NCBI GenBank assembly: GCA_036897445.1
Contig: JAYMTL010000014.1
Coordinates: forward strand, 62,001-126,000
Direction of reading: 5' to 3'
Length of the DNA stretch: 64,000 nt
DNA from: Pelargonium tetragonum
Taxonomy: Eukaryota > Streptophyta > Magnoliopsida > Geraniales > Geraniaceae
The stretch's first letter is position 1, and each line of letters begins with the position of its first letter. Below are positions 37,331 through 51,079 of this stretch, piece by piece. A program made the translations under genes and the position numbers. The notes beneath the pieces are model-generated. The model searched no databases. It was not told the origin of the DNA and was given only the letters and a program-made list of their open reading frames with translations.

Positions 37331-40300
37331 CTAGTAAAACAAGTGGATTTCAGGAATTTGAGAAGGTATCCATTATTAGTGAATATTAAAATTCTGGATT
37401 CTTTTTTGCATATTTTAGCCCAAATCAAGACTTTTTATATTAGTTAGATTAGACAAGTAGCCTAGTGTTACCAGGAATACCTTGTTTGCAGTAATCTTAC
37501 TGGCTGGGGTATGGAGCTTCCTGTTGTAGCCTATAGACATTGTATTCTCTATTTCATTAAAGAAGTATAGGAGTTTCTCTAAAGGGCTCCAGGTCTCCGG
37601 TTTCATTTAGTACTAAATAATCAAAGGCATTACGAAATCCTCAATACCGGCTAAACTCAATAGCCAGCCCCGCCTATCTTATTTGTACTAAACTAGAGGG
37701 GCCCTTTTGCGAACCTTACAAAGTTTCTCTAAGGGTTTTGTGCACTTACGTTAGGAAATACAAAGGACACATAATTCATCTATTTGTCCTAATAGACTAC
37801 TAGATTAGGAACTCCCAAAAACCTAGAATAAAGTTAGAATTCCCCAGAAAACCTCTTTCCCCATGGATCACTATTTTAAAGATCTAGAATTCCTCCGCAA
37901 TTAATGAATAATATTTAACTAAATAAAACTTCCAGAATTTGATTGCAAAAATCTCTTAACCTCGAAGAAAAATCTTTTTCATTAGAACAAACTAAACAAG
38001 GAATTCACTAACATTTAGACTTTACATTACGCTACGAGGGCAGCTTATATTCGCTTTAACCCCCTTTTCAGTGTATACCAGAGAGACGGAGCTCTCTATT
38101 CCTCTATTCTATAAAGGAAAAGGATGCACTCAGACTTTCTAGATCAGTAAATATTCTTTTGAATAGATAGAGTTGTAATTTACATCTTTTTAGGTAGCGG
38201 GTCAATTTGTAAACTTCTTAGGGAATCAAGATACGTGGCCCTTACCCTTTTTGCGCTAACCCATCGTATTTTGAACTGCTTTAACTAGTGAATAAACCCT
38301 CGATTTCCCCTGGAAGCCCTTACACTATCCATTATACCTTAACAGAAATTCATTGTACAAGCATCCACGGAATCCTTTAGTTTTTAAATCTTTTATTATA
38401 GGATATTAAAGATCCATCAACAAAATCCTAGTCTGTAGGTATACTTTATATCTTATGCAAAGTTCCTTAAGAGTACACTGAGGAACACTTTTAAGGGAAC
38501 TGTGAAGCGTTTTTTGCTAATATTGCTTTTACAGGATTCCTGAGATGCTTCTTTATTAGAGTACCCTTATTGCCGCCCAGCAAGAATTTTAGCAGATGGA
38601 TATAAAGATTGACTTTTTAGAGACCCTTACTTTATAGGGATTCCATATCTTATACCTAAAAAGAAAAGAAATTTCTTAGTATATGGGCTGCAAACGTAAA
38701 ACCCATTCTACGCCTACTCTCGAGGCCTATCTCTAAAGCCCAAATCCCCTCAAGTAACTTTCATATATATATATATACATGTACTGAAAAGGGTTTTTAT
38801 TGTGCACATATATTTAAAAACCTATCCTCAAAGGAACCCCTCAAGAAAAAGCTAAAGGCAATATCTTGTCTCTTAATTTGGGATAATTCTTTTATTCTCT
38901 AATCTAAAACTATATAGCTTGCGCTCTTGCCTTCTCACACTAACCCTTAACTCATTTCATTAAAAGTACACGACACTTGATTTACTTACTGTTGAAATAA
39001 AAGGCTTTTACACCCCTAGACTATAGTATCGAAAAGCAGCTAGAACTAGATAAAGGGAGTTGAGTAGCCCTAAAACTCATACACGAATCCTGCCTTTGAT
39101 ACAACATTTTAAAAGTAAAGGCCCGGCCCTTAAATATAAAATGAAGCGTACCTTAGTGAGTGGATTGTCATAGTGTAACCTACATAAGGGACAAGATATT
39201 CTGATTAAAGAAACTTCAATTCTACAAAACGAATCCTTCCCTATCGGAACCTCGTGAAGAAAAGGGAATCTTGAAGTGCAAAATGACTTAACTATACGGA
39301 TACTGCAGTGTCCGCGACTCCTTAAGGGAATGCTCGTCTAAAACTAAAAAGATTATCGGCTGCCTTTAAGAAAAGCACTAATCAACTTAAGTATCGTAGT
39401 CTAGAATCCTCTTAAAGTGGGTACCCTATAAAGCTTACCTTGAAATTCGCAAGTCCTTGATAAAAAGCTCTACTAAGAAACGTATCCGAAGAATTTTAGT
39501 TAGGACATAGTACTTCTCTCGGGAGTCTTAAAAATTTTGGGCAAGGTTTCCCCTTTAACTATAATGTTTAATCTGCGCCTGTATTCAAGGGTGCTCCCAA
39601 CGGCAATTCTGGTGATAAGGGACTTAGAATACCTAGAACGAAAAAATTGCAACTACATAATTTTACAGGAAACCTTAACCTTTGAAGATAGATAGACAGG
39701 TATAGCTATAAGTACTAGTAATTCGTAGTTAGCACTCTAAATCTAAAGGTCCTGTGCCCCATCTGGGGTATTAAGAGAGTTTCTAGTTAGTATAAGCTAT
39801 TCCAACTCGAAATCTCGGTTATTGGATTAAGGAGAGAGTCCGAAAACTTTTAAGGTCTCCAATATAGGAAAGATAAAAAGCCTCAACCTCTATTCTTGTG
39901 AAAAGACGCTTCTTTTATAAGTTAATTATATTCTTTCTGAGGAGGATTTAGATCCGGGTCAATTGCGTTTTATTAGAAGTGGACAATCGAGCAGTTGTAC
40001 CAGAAAAATCTCACGGCTAATTGTAACATCGACTTCTAACTAATGCCTAGCCCGCCTTCTCGACAAAAAGAAAGTTTCTAGAATTCCCTGAACTAGTTAA
40101 TCATAAGGTAACGGGCATTTTTCTACCTCGTGGAAAGGCACAAAAGCCCTTAATTAAATACAACAAAATGCTAGTGGAGCCATCTAAAAATCTTTTTATG
40201 TGCCAGAATTTCCCTGTATGTGTAATAGAATAAAGAATTCTTAAAAAACCTTTCTAGTTTTCAAGTACAGTGCTAATTTGATGTTGTTTTTTCTTATATG

Positions 40301-43300
40301 GAGGAGTCCTATCAAAGAAGTTTTTACCTTTTAGTATTTTTTTTATACGAGAACTTGACAGGGTTTTCGGAGTGTAATATCGTAGGAGTTCCTTCTAATG
40401 AGGGCCTCGTCATTTTTTGTATATAGTATCAAACCTCTCAAAATTCCAGAATGAAAAATCTCAGAAAGAAGGTATATAAACTGAAAGTAGCACTATCTGG
40501 CAGGGTAAACTGCTGGGGGTTATTATCGGTAAAGAAAGGTACAAAGTAGAGAAAACTCCTCTATGTAAATAAATTGGATTTTCAATAATTTTTAGAGAGG
40601 TACAGGGTTCTTATTTTGGAGGGTGCTGTTTGTAGATTTGGTTAGATAAAAGTCCTACGAATTTTAAACCCAGAAGAGATTTACTTGGTAACTTTTCTTT
40701 TTAGGAATCCCTTTCCGGAAATGATAACTATTAGGACCTTCGGTATCTCTATAGTTTGCTCGGCGAGGTGCTTTTCCGCGAATAAAAGAATGTGAAATTT
40801 AAGTCATAGAAGTATAACGCCCAGCAAAGTACTTTACAAAAGTCTTTCCTTAACAAATATCTTGCTTGAGTTAAGTTTACAAACAAAGTAAAAGGGGGGA
40901 AAGCCTTCTGTATTCCCGATTCTGGGTTAATATTTGTAAGTTATAAAGTTTCTCTCAAAATAAAAGAAGATGTATTGGGTAGGGATAAACACTAGCGTTA
41001 TGGCGAAAAGAAACTTAAGTCTTTAAAAAGGTTTTGCGTAATCACGGAAAAACTTAAAAAGTTTACTTCTTAAAGTATCTGAGCTTTTATCGGCGAGAGC
41101 AAAAAAAGGATACTGAATTATCCATTCTAAATTAAAGTATAAAACGTAGGGCCCAGCCACTAAAAGCTATCCTCAAAACCCCGTTTTAAACGGGTTGCTA
41201 CAAACTCAAAATTGGGGATAAAAACCTCTATTATTACAAAAAGAATTTTAGAAACTTTCTTAATTTCCCCTCCCGTGTCCTTTGAGAACTCCGGGTTCCT
41301 TCTACTTAATTATTACTAGGTACGGGTCCCTTAAGGCTTTTGTTTTCTATAGGAGCGGGCTCTTGGAAATATTCAGTAGTATAATATAGTAAAGAATCCT
41401 CTTCTGCCAGACTATACTTAGTTAAATATCAAGTTTACAATTATAAATACGAGACTAGAATCCCATAGTGAAGTCAAAGAATACTCATGATTAGGTCTCA
41501 TAGGCTCGTATTAAAGTAAAACCCTCTGAAGCGTTTGAGAGTTGAGTTTTCTATTTACGAATTTGAAAGCATAATTAAAGTACTTTTCATGATGAATTGA
41601 AAAACCATTAAGGAGTAAATTAAGTAAAATACTTTGTTCTATGAAGTAGGTAAATCTAACTCTTTTGCACCTTCAGTAGGATAAGGCATTCTTCATTACG
41701 GGGAGTTCCTCTGTAACTCTAGTTATAACTTGACAATTATTCAGTCAGTAAAATCCATCGTAATTGAGAAACATATGAGATAAGTCTTTCTCTTGTAAAC
41801 GCCAATATTAATTATAGGATTCACTCTTCTTTTGCATGCATGGGGATCATTTACACTTTCGCGGTATTTTAGAGTTAGCCTTTAAACAAGGAACCTCATC
41901 GAAGTCGAAAGGGGAGTCTCTATTTTATTATATAGCAGCTTCTTTGCAGGCAGTACACATAGATAGCACTTTATAGGGCTCCGTTGAGCAATAAAAATTT
42001 ATTCCTATTAATTTACTGTTTATCATTAATGTAAGTAAAGGCCCTTTTATAAAATACCCCGAAAAATCCAGTTTCACTTCTCAAGGGCCCTGCACTTGCT
42101 TATAATGGTTGAATGTTGTTATAGAATACCCGAACAAAACTCCTTAGGCTGTCCCTTTGAATCTTGACCTTACTCTCTAATTTACTTGTAAATAGATCCA
42201 AACTCTTATTTGATATTTGAAAAGGATATTTTGCAGCTTACAAAAAGTAAATCCTTTTTTTTTGTTTAGGCCGCCCTACAACTAAAACCCGGCAAAGGGC
42301 TTCCAATCCAATATATATGAGAACCTAAAGAAAGTCTAGGCTCTTAAAAAAAATTATAAAAGGTCGGGACAGTAAGGCTGTAAAATTGATGTACCAAGGG
42401 ACACTCGAAAGACATATAACATCTAGGAAAAGCGCTAAAATCTTTCCTTTTTTGTTTAATCCTTGTTCAATACCTTTAGCTTTTCGTTATATCTATGGTA
42501 ATTTTTCAAGGGAGCCTCTTTTTTGAACGGGTTTCTACTTCGTTGCTTATTCCCAACTCCCTTTCGCCGAGAGGCCTTTTGTAACTGGGTTCTAAAACGG
42601 AGTGTTGATAATGGAATTGTTATGTTATTCAACAAGAGTTTTAATAAAACGAGTCTTAATTTAGGAATTTTATTCTAGAGGCTTTCTTGGATAGTAAGGG
42701 GTCCCGTGTAAAGCTAACTTTTAAATCTACACAAGTTATTGGGCGTTTAAGCTAAAATGGACTAAAGAATATTTGATCATAATTCGTAAAAGAGTACACA
42801 GTAAGATTATCAGCTGATTTTGAACCCCTTGGAATACGTAATCTCAATGCTAGCCCTAAAAGCCCGGTACTTGCTCTTTTCTTAGATAAGAAAGCAGGGA
42901 AAAATGTAAAAGGGTAGAAGTTCTTATATTTTTTATACTGAAATTCCCGAAGCCTTTAAAAAGCTAAGACCTAAAACTGAGTTTCATACTCCAAGGATCC
43001 TGTACTGAAACTTCTCTATACGGAGTAATGTCATATTAGCGCATATACCCGGAGTTCCTTAAAACAAGAAATTTCTTTCTCTAATCATTCTTAAAGGATT
43101 TTATACTACCCTAAGAAGGCTTAGAACTAGTAATAGGTCTAAGAGTAAGTTTGCAATAAAAGCGGAAAAGGCCGGTATTATATAGAAAAAGAGACCTTGC
43201 TGGGGATTTTTTCACTCTTGATCGAAACGGGTTCTAAATAAAGTAAAATAAATCCAAATACGTACTTTTCATTTCTAACACTTATACTTGTAAATTACCC

Positions 43301-45028
43301 ATATCAAACTTATCCCCCGAGATACTAGAAAGACTCTAAGAAGAGAAAATGACCCCGCTCCAGTGAAACCCGTGTATATAGTAGCGCTTAATTCTTAGGT
43401 CTTTACAATTCAAAAAGGTAGCCTCAAGAGCCTTGTGGACCCGTGTGAGATATTTATCCCGATCTTAGTCTAATTTTCTGCACTTATTTATAAGTTATAA
43501 GCTCAATTTGTAGGGAATACCCAGTCGTAATGTGTCCTAAATACCCTGCGCATCAAAAGATCAAAAACACACGAGTACCTTCCGCGGTTTAAGATCCTGT
43601 TAAAATAAAAAGAAAAAATGCAGGTTAGTATCAATCCTGCATTATAGGCCCAGCTTTTGCCTATAAATACCAATAGAGGAATTTCCTTTATTATTTATAT
43701 AAAAAAAATGAAGTTGTAGTATAGTACATGGATGAGTACGTTAGCTTCTGTCTAAATACAAGGCTTCCCTTTTATGAGTTCAACAGAATTACATTTAGAG
43801 ATAAATACTTAAATTAAGGTCAGAGAAATAGACCCCCTGTGCTTGAAAAGAAAGTTTATGCCTGGACGGGTCCTCCTTACGTAGTCTATTTTAATATGGT
43901 AGAAAGCTCGTTAAGATAAAAGTGAAAGGTAAACATATTCGAATTTAAAGGCTTTAAGGCCTGTACCTGCCAGCTCAGTAAAAGTCTATAAAAGGCTTGG
44001 GGCAACAACTTTATATAGATATGACTAAAATTCTGAATTGATAATTTTACTAAAGTTCTTTTGAGGTATTCCCTTATGTAACTAGGTTTCAAAACTATCC
44101 TAATCTATCTAATAGGGTCCCTTTATATTAATACTGGAGCCCTCTACGTACGGGAAAGATAAAAGTTCTTATACTCCCAAATTTTGGACTCTTTTTTAGG
44201 GTTTTACTTGTAAGAAAATAGAAACCTGTTACATTTGTGCTTAAGAATACCTTTATGACTTAAAATTTGTTTATGAGAACTACGTTAAACTGGCTACGAG
44301 GGTGTCATCTATTAAAGTCTTTTCGGGCAAACTTAAGGGACCGGCCTCTAGATTTGCAATTATAAGTTATTCCTAAACAAGAGTACGAGATTACAAAATT
44401 TTAGTAACTTACAAAACAAAGGAAACCCCACTTAAATTACACTTAATTTGTTCCAAAACTAGTAAAGCTATCCCCAAAATAGAACTTGTACTTCGCGAAG
44501 ACTCCGGTTTCAAAAGGGAACCCTAAAAAATTCTTTATAAGGCAGTCCCGGCTTACCGGAATATTTGAATACTTGTGGAGTTTGGACAATAAAGTTAATA
44601 ACACCTTTTGTTACAGAAACCCGGCAGGGATAAGTTTATCTTTTCAATCACACACGCTGACATTTTTGATTATTTTCTGTAAATCCAAGTAGCTAAGAGT
44701 AATAAATAAAAGCGGCTTTCCTAGTTCCGGGTACTAAACCTTAGTATAAGTCTATCTGGTACCTTTTATAATATTTTCTTTTTACTATATCTTTTTTTAT
44801 CAACCTTTTTTTGAGCGAGAACTTCTTTTTCAAATCCCCAGGACGCAGTCTTTTCTGAGCTTTACACGAAAGTTTTCAAATTCTTTTGTGATTCCAAAGA
44901 AATTTAAGGACTTTTGTAGAAGTTATTCGGAGACAATAGGGCTTCTATTAGGATACTCCATTTCCATTTCAATGAAGTTAATCCAGTCTTGTACTCTAAA
45001 GGATTTCTAAGTTCAAATTAATTTAATT
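37331..45028. other. AT-rich non-coding background (texture X)
   Basis: These 7.7 kb hold no supportable gene; frames at 37415-37606 (-), 43886-44092 (-) and 44486-44692 (+) are of chance length. A small inverted repeat lies at 41177-41196 (AACCCCGTTT, then AAACGGGTT) and an AT run at 38763-38775. Nothing else stands out. Confidence 0.65.
41177..41196. other. Short hairpin, 9-bp stem with one bulged base
   Basis: AACCCCGTTT opposes AAACGGGTT with a very short TA-centred turn and one extra C on the 5' side. It is listed as visible structure only; no role can be assigned. Confidence 0.5.
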
Positions 45029-45092
45029 TGGGGATTCGAACCTCTGCATGCCTATATCAATAAGGGGTGCCTTACCACTTGGCTATACTCCA
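45029..45092 (-). pseudogene. Mitochondrial-type tRNA-Gln (UUG) relic, 3' acceptor lost
   Basis: Read on the minus strand, the 5' part (TGGAGTATAGCCAAGTGGTA then AGGCA) matches from memory, over 25 bases, the wording of plant-type mitochondrial tRNA-Gln. CATGC, then AGAGG and TTCGAAT, also fits that gene's variable loop and T arm. The anticodon loop is TATTGAT, which keeps TTG but has A where T33 should be, and two anticodon-stem pairs are lost. The T stem keeps 3 of 5 pairs, and the bases that should close the acceptor stem (AATTAAA) do not pair with TGGAGTA. I read it as a tRNA-Gln pseudogene truncated near the T stem. It is the strongest recognisable gene relic here and the main evidence for an organelle connection. 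Confidence 0.6.
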
Positions 45093-48000
45093 TAAAATGA
45101 CACTTTACTACATTGGAAAGTATACAGGAGGATCTAAAAAAATTTTCTACTACTTCTACAGAAGTGATTATACCTTAATTGTTATATAAGTACTTAATTT
45201 GTTTTAATAAGGAGATTTCTTTTGGATTAATAAAAAAATGTTATACCACGGAGCAACTTAGAAGGCGCCCCTATTAAAATAAGACAATACCTTAGAAGGC
45301 TAAATTGCCAGAACTCGTTATATCATATACTTTGATGATGGTGTAAAGAATGATAGTTATTTTGAATAGGCTTGAACCCTACCTATAAATAGAGAACTAA
45401 ATAACCTTTCCGTAGCTCAAGTCAAGAGTATTCGCTTAGGAGTCTGACCAAACCCTAGACAAAGGGGAGGTTTAGGCGAGAACTTATCAGTAGGAATTTA
45501 CTAGCATTTCAAGCCCTTTTACGGGCAGCGAAGAGTTTATATATTTCTCAAAGTGACTCTCGACCAAGTTGATAAAATAGATACACTAAAGAAGTGCCCG
45601 ATAACCTTTATTATTGTACCTGAATTTTGAGTCAAGACTTGAGTTAACATACTTAGGACTAAAATGTGGATTGGAGCGTTTTATTCATTTCACCTCAGTT
45701 AGACTTTGTGGAGGGTACTGTAAAATCTGTATAGTGAATTCTCTTAATTAGATACACTTTCAACTTGAAGTTTTTTTAAGGATTTTTAAGTTTACCGGGA
45801 ATTTTACTACACTGAATTTTGTACTTGACGTAATTTGTTATGAGTAGCAAAAGGATTTCTCAAAAAAAAGAACTTTGTTAATGCTAAGCAGAAGTAAAGA
45901 CAAAATCCTGTATACAAGCACAAAAAGGATTTTCTATTCTGGATTTCCTGCTTGGGGATTATACACTCTAAGGCAGTTTTCGCGAGCTATAACGAGCCTC
46001 TATCTACAAAACTTTATTTTAAAATTTACGTGCTATATTTCTAGTTTTGAGGCCCTTTATTTGAGAAAGGGAACACGTTTTAAAAAGAAATTTCTAGGGT
46101 TTACTCAAAGCAGAGTTATGCTATATACCAACGGAGACGGACAAGGCTTAACAGAGTTGCTTTCTTCATGTTGTGTAAATTTACCAGGCCGGTTTCTAGT
46201 TATAAAGTAAAGGCCCTTAAAAACATAAATTCAAATACAATGAGGGAAACTCCAGCTAGTTTTAGTTATAAAAATGCCTTTAGATCCTCAGGAGCGGAAC
46301 CTAATGTCCTAATATACCTCTTAATTCCTTATTAAACGTCTTAAAATAAAAACTTCCTTTTCAACTCTTTCTTAGATTTGCTCCTTTACCCCTTAGATCA
46401 TTAACTAGAGCAGGAAGAAACCGGCCTATACTAGTGTCCTTACCGGAACCCCGGGAACAGGAAATCCCTTATATACTTATATAAAGAGTAACCGTATCTC
46501 AAATACAGAATCCTTACTTGAAAGCAGCGGAAATTGAGATATAAACTACCTCCCAAGTAGCGCTTCTAAAATTATCCGTTAAAAAACCCTGTTTCAGATC
46601 AGAAAATACACAGGTGTTCAAGTCCCATAGTTCTAGTAAATTTGATAAGAATATACTGTACCTTGCCATGAGTAAGCCTAGACTCCGTTTGATTTTCCCC
46701 CTAAGTCTTGGGGCAGCCCAAGCATAGAAGGTTTAGTCTTACTTGCGAGGAGTTTAAGTTTTTGTTTCAACGATATGCCTATGCTTGTAAGGACATCCTT
46801 AAAAATTTTCTGTAAATGTCGGGTTCTAATTTTAGTAGGTTCCCGATTACCTATATTCTGGGTTTTCCTTTACTCTTTCTTGAAATATCTTTAAAGAACA
46901 TACATATTTATAAAGTAACTACGATGCGAAAAATAAGCATTCTCATAGCAAGGTGTCTTTTATAGGTATAGGATATTTAAATAAGATTGCCTTTTTATTA
47001 AACCGGGCTGTAAGAGAAAAGAATTTGGAATCCGCTAAATATCTATACGAACCAGATTTGAATATAGGACTAGATATGCTTAAGTCAAATCTACTATGCC
47101 CAGCAAAATCCTAAATGGGTGAAATATCTTAATGTAATCCTAAAATTTAAGCTGTAAGTTAGGCAACTTGAGATCTATATAGTGTGTCCATATACAGGAT
47201 TCATTCGCTATTCTTATTTACGAGAGAAAAAGACTCTGTCTATGGTAATATTCTGAAGATACCGGATTACTCTTTATATAGGATTGGTAGGTATCGGTTA
47301 GCCTAGAAAGACCCCTGCAACTCTATACTATAGCTAAGTTATTAAACTTGAGAGTGTTGATAAACTAGAACCTTCACGGGAAAGAGTCATTTTAGAATTA
47401 TTTAGTACTTAAGGGCATGTATAATTAGAGGAATTCCCTTCAGTGGAGGCTTAGTAAAGCAAAAAAGACGAAACTAACCCAGGTTCTTAAGCTTGGTAAA
47501 CAAATAACTGAACAAAGCTTCGGGTGAATCCCAGAGTATAGTTGGTGGGAAAGTAATCTTTGAGCCTAAGCAAGGGTTCCCCGCTTGCCCCTGTACCGGG
47601 GTTGAAACTAGAATAAGGAAACTTCCTACTTGGAAATCCAAATATGTAATCCTTATAATGCCAGAATTTTCTATTCTTTTTAGGGTGAGCCTCCGCTTTA
47701 ATAAGCCAGGAAATTTCAATTTGGTTGAAGGAGCTCTACTGGCATACCAAAAAGGGGCCTTGTAGTAATTCAACATAAGTTTAAACAAAAATGAGAAGGT
47801 CTTTCTGAATGAAAACCACCGGTCCCTAATATCTAACCTTATAACTAGCAGTTTCTTATTATGTGGTAATTTTTTGGTAAAGTACTAGAAGTACCTATAC
47901 AAGGTATTACTTATTGTAATTAGTAAATTATGGCTGGATCCAGAAATGGAAAATTGACTTAATTAATATAGGACTTGAACCAATGGGCGCTCTATCGATC

Positions 48001-48475
48001 CCTATATGCTCTACCAAATAAAAGGGATTCCAGATCTTCTCAAGCCTTTAAAGAGGGTCCGTAAAGTACAGAATAGTTTTAGACAGTAATACAGGAAACG
48101 GAAAGGATTTCTGAGAACGAGGTTTCACTTTGTTGGATTTTAAGTTCTCTGACTGATCGGGACTTCGTGAGTGTCAAGATAAGTTGCAATTGATAGCTCT
48201 AAAATTCTTGTTAAATTTAAATATAGTATAAAACTCTCTTTAACTACTTTTAATTATACGAGGGACACCTACCTTTCCGGCGTAGTCTTAGCATAGAGTA
48301 CTAATGAAAAAGTATCAACTTGTTATTATTTACTAATTTTAGGATTCATAATCTTTCTGTTACTGTATTCAAAATATCTTTCATGTAATCAAATAGAGGT
48401 CTCTTGCATTTTTTAGGAAAACTTGGTGTAAGACAGTTCTAACCTTTGCATAATTATTAAAAGACCTTAGGCATA
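45093..48475. other. AT-rich non-coding background (texture X)
   Basis: This stretch contains the longest open frame in the window, 45875-46210 (+, 111 codons), and another of 104 codons on the minus strand (47474-47788). Neither has a domain I recognise, and lengths like this are expected once or twice by chance in 64 kb of such composition. I therefore do not call them genes. A tRNA-like relic at 47960-48032 is listed separately. Confidence 0.55.
47960..48032 (-). pseudogene. tRNA-like relic (D arm and T arm wording only)
   Basis: On the minus strand TTTGGTAGAGCA is followed, after exactly 25 bases, by GGTTCAAGTCC, the same spacing as in a mitochondrial tRNA-Lys. The T stem pairs 4 of 5 (ATTGG with CCTAT). 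The acceptor and anticodon stems do not form and no T33-anticodon arrangement is convincing. It is probably a decayed tRNA of unknown identity. Confidence 0.35.
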
Positions 48476-48515
48476 AAATCTTTCTTATTAGCATAGTCTC
48501 TCCGCTATTTTAGTT
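48476..48515 (+). repeat. Arm 1 of a perfect 40-bp inverted repeat
   Basis: These 40 bases (beginning AAATCTTTCTTATTAGCATA) are the exact reverse complement of 52738-52777. The flanks do not match beyond the arms and I see no target-site duplication, so this is not an obvious terminal inverted repeat of a transposon. Perfect identity contrasts with the diverged repeats elsewhere in the window and suggests a recent copying or gene-conversion event, as short repeats in organelle genomes often show. Confidence 0.95.
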
Positions 48516-51079
48516 GCCTCCCATAAGGACCCCTTTTGCTGATACTATAGTCTATTATACTATAAACAGCTAGCAAGGAACCTAGGAACTATATAATAAG
48601 TCAAAATTCACGAATTTTAAGACTTTAGCGGATAATTTGAGTTTCCAAGGGACTTGTTTAACGGTAAAATATATTTTTGTAAAAGTGCCTTTAATTTATA
48701 GCGAAGGACTGTAATATGCTGTCAATAAATAATGTAAAATCAAAATTGAAAATAAGCATTACTATCTAGTATTACATATAAACGGACACTAAGCATAGAT
48801 TCAATTCGGAACGAAGCAAGAGTACTCAGTCTACTTGGAAAAGGGATTCCTTGAGATTAAAACTTCAGTTTCTAAAAGATAGTTTTGACTTTCTTTTTAA
48901 AGATTCAGATTAAGTATACGTTTTTTGTTTATTCAATCAAGTGAAATCTAAGTAAGTATTTAATTATGAATTACTTTATGTTAACATCAAATAAGGCCTT
49001 TCTATTTATATGGGTAGCTTTTATTCTCAAAAAATGAACTCGCATAGACCACTTTTCTTCAAAATTAAGGAGTACTCACTCGTGCAAAATTTATAAAATA
49101 ATATATATTAAGTATATCAACAAAAAATCTTCGGAGTCTTGAACCCCTAAATGCTTTCGGATTTATTTGTATCAAAGATTTCGGAGCTAACTTGGGAAGA
49201 GTGTCAGAGGCTGGCTATCAATGTTTTATTTGGAGTAGAACACTCATATACGGGTTCTACTAGAATTTAAAGCCCCTTTATAATTTTGAGTTCTTTTTTA
49301 TTAATTATAGGGTAGGGAGTATCCTGCACTCTTAAAAGACTAGCGCTGGATCTAGATTCTAAGAGTATGTAACTTTTTTTTATTACTGTATTCAAAGAAA
49401 CACTTAAAATAAGAGCTCTCGGGCGAATGAAGCCAAAGCTTAAAATCCCTCCCTATTTTTGACCCTTAGTTATAGATAGAACTTTTTGACTCTAATGCAT
49501 ACCAATTAGTTACTCTTAAAAAGCTTTGAAGCTTACTCTATATCTATTTCTATTTTTAAGAACGCTTTTCTAGTGCACGATTTATCTTGGGTTCTGTTAT
49601 ACCGGATTGTCCCATAAAGTTGCCTTTGAAATATCAGAGCTTTAACCCTTTTTTGTATGAAGCAGGCCCCGGAGCTCACAACGGGTACAATTCCTTTTAA
49701 ACCCTAAACTCTACGGAAATTTTTAGGAGTATCCTAGTAGTAAAGAGTATATACCTCTTCATGTTGTTTTTTTAATCATTACCTACGCAAATAAGTTGAA
49801 ATAAAGGTCCTTATAACCGGGCTTTCTTTTGTAAAAGCGAGAGTTTACAGGCTCTTATAACATAAAAAGAAATAGATCCAAGAGCCCCGTAATTTTTAAT
49901 AGAAGAAAATGGCTCAAAATCTAATAAAAGGGCCTGGTATTCTGGTTCGAATTATAAAAACAAGAATTCCCAGTTGCAGTAGATTTTTTCAAAGTCATGT
50001 ACTAAACTTAAGAAACGCCTTCTAGGCCTATTTAATGTGCCAAAACATTTTTAAAAGCTTCCGCGCATACCTTTTTCTTTTTTCTCCACTTATAAATTTT
50101 CGTGGTTTTTATTAATAAAAATGTGCAAAGTACTACTAAATTAAAGATTAAGAGGGACTGGGTAAAGTCTTGCTCTTAGTAATTTGGTTTTGAGGGGTTT
50201 CGTTTCTTTATATTGTGTTATGCTACATACAACACCTTCTTCCTTAACTAATAAATAGGGGATAACTAGGTATTGAGAAAGCAAGGGGAGCCCTTCTTTA
50301 ATTACAATTTACTGCTATACCACCCAAGCAGCTCTTGAACGTGGGAAATGAAAGAAAGTATTCTCGGCTCCGAAGCTTTCCCCAAGTCTTTTTAGAACCT
50401 AAAGAGGAGGGGCTATTTCAGTAAAATAAAAACCTAGGTGCAGTATAAGTCTAATTTTATTCAAGGAAAGGGATACTAAAAGAATAGTGCGTAAGTAGAT
50501 AAAACACCTCTCCTTCATAGCAAAAGGACCTCGTTCCAGAGCATCCGCTTGCTTGGTTTTACGAATAAAAAGTAAGGGAATCCCGTTAAAATCGTCAGTC
50601 CAGTTAGATAGGGGTGTAGCTAAGAGTTTACTACAATAAAGAGTAATTTGGAGAGTTCCTATTTCTGAAGAAAGGTATTCAGGGGATCGAGAATTAAGTA
50701 AGTTGGTTTCCTCTTTAGTGTTCTCAAGTTTTCTTTCTGGTAAAGAAGTATAAAGCTTTAAGCCTGCCTTTCTGGTGAGTGTTTTTTGTTAAGGTAGCTG
50801 CTTATTAAAGAAGTCTTCCTGGGTTCTAGTAATTAGTCTTTTTAAGGTTATACTAAACTTGAGTGAGTATAGTTTTTAATTAACTGGTCGAGGAAATTGC
50901 AAGTCCTTTATACTGAATAGGGTGCTATAAAAAGTAACTAACCCCGGTGCATCTAATCCTGCGTTTTTCTGGGTTTCCAATTCCGGTACAAAAAGAAGTG
51001 GAATTCCTTGGACTCCATGCCTATTCCCTAACTTCCTTTACTGTAAACTCCTTGCTTAGATTCCTTGGAGCCTCTCTTA
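48516..51079. other. AT-rich non-coding background (texture X)
   Basis: No frame of 60 codons, no RNA gene and no alignable repeat was found in this 2.6 kb stretch. Confidence 0.65.

Noticed and set aside
45340-45430. Minus-strand GTAGGGTTCAAGCCTAT resembling a T arm
   Set aside because: The best stem leaves a T-loop shifted by one base and there is no D arm at the required distance.
45875-46210. Longest open frame in the window, 111 codons, plus strand
   Set aside because: No recognisable domain, signal peptide or codon contrast with its surroundings, and the length is within chance expectation for 64 kb of AT-rich DNA read in six frames.
47474-47788. 104-codon open frame, minus strand
   Set aside because: Same reasons; the residues resemble no family I know and no neighbouring feature supports it.
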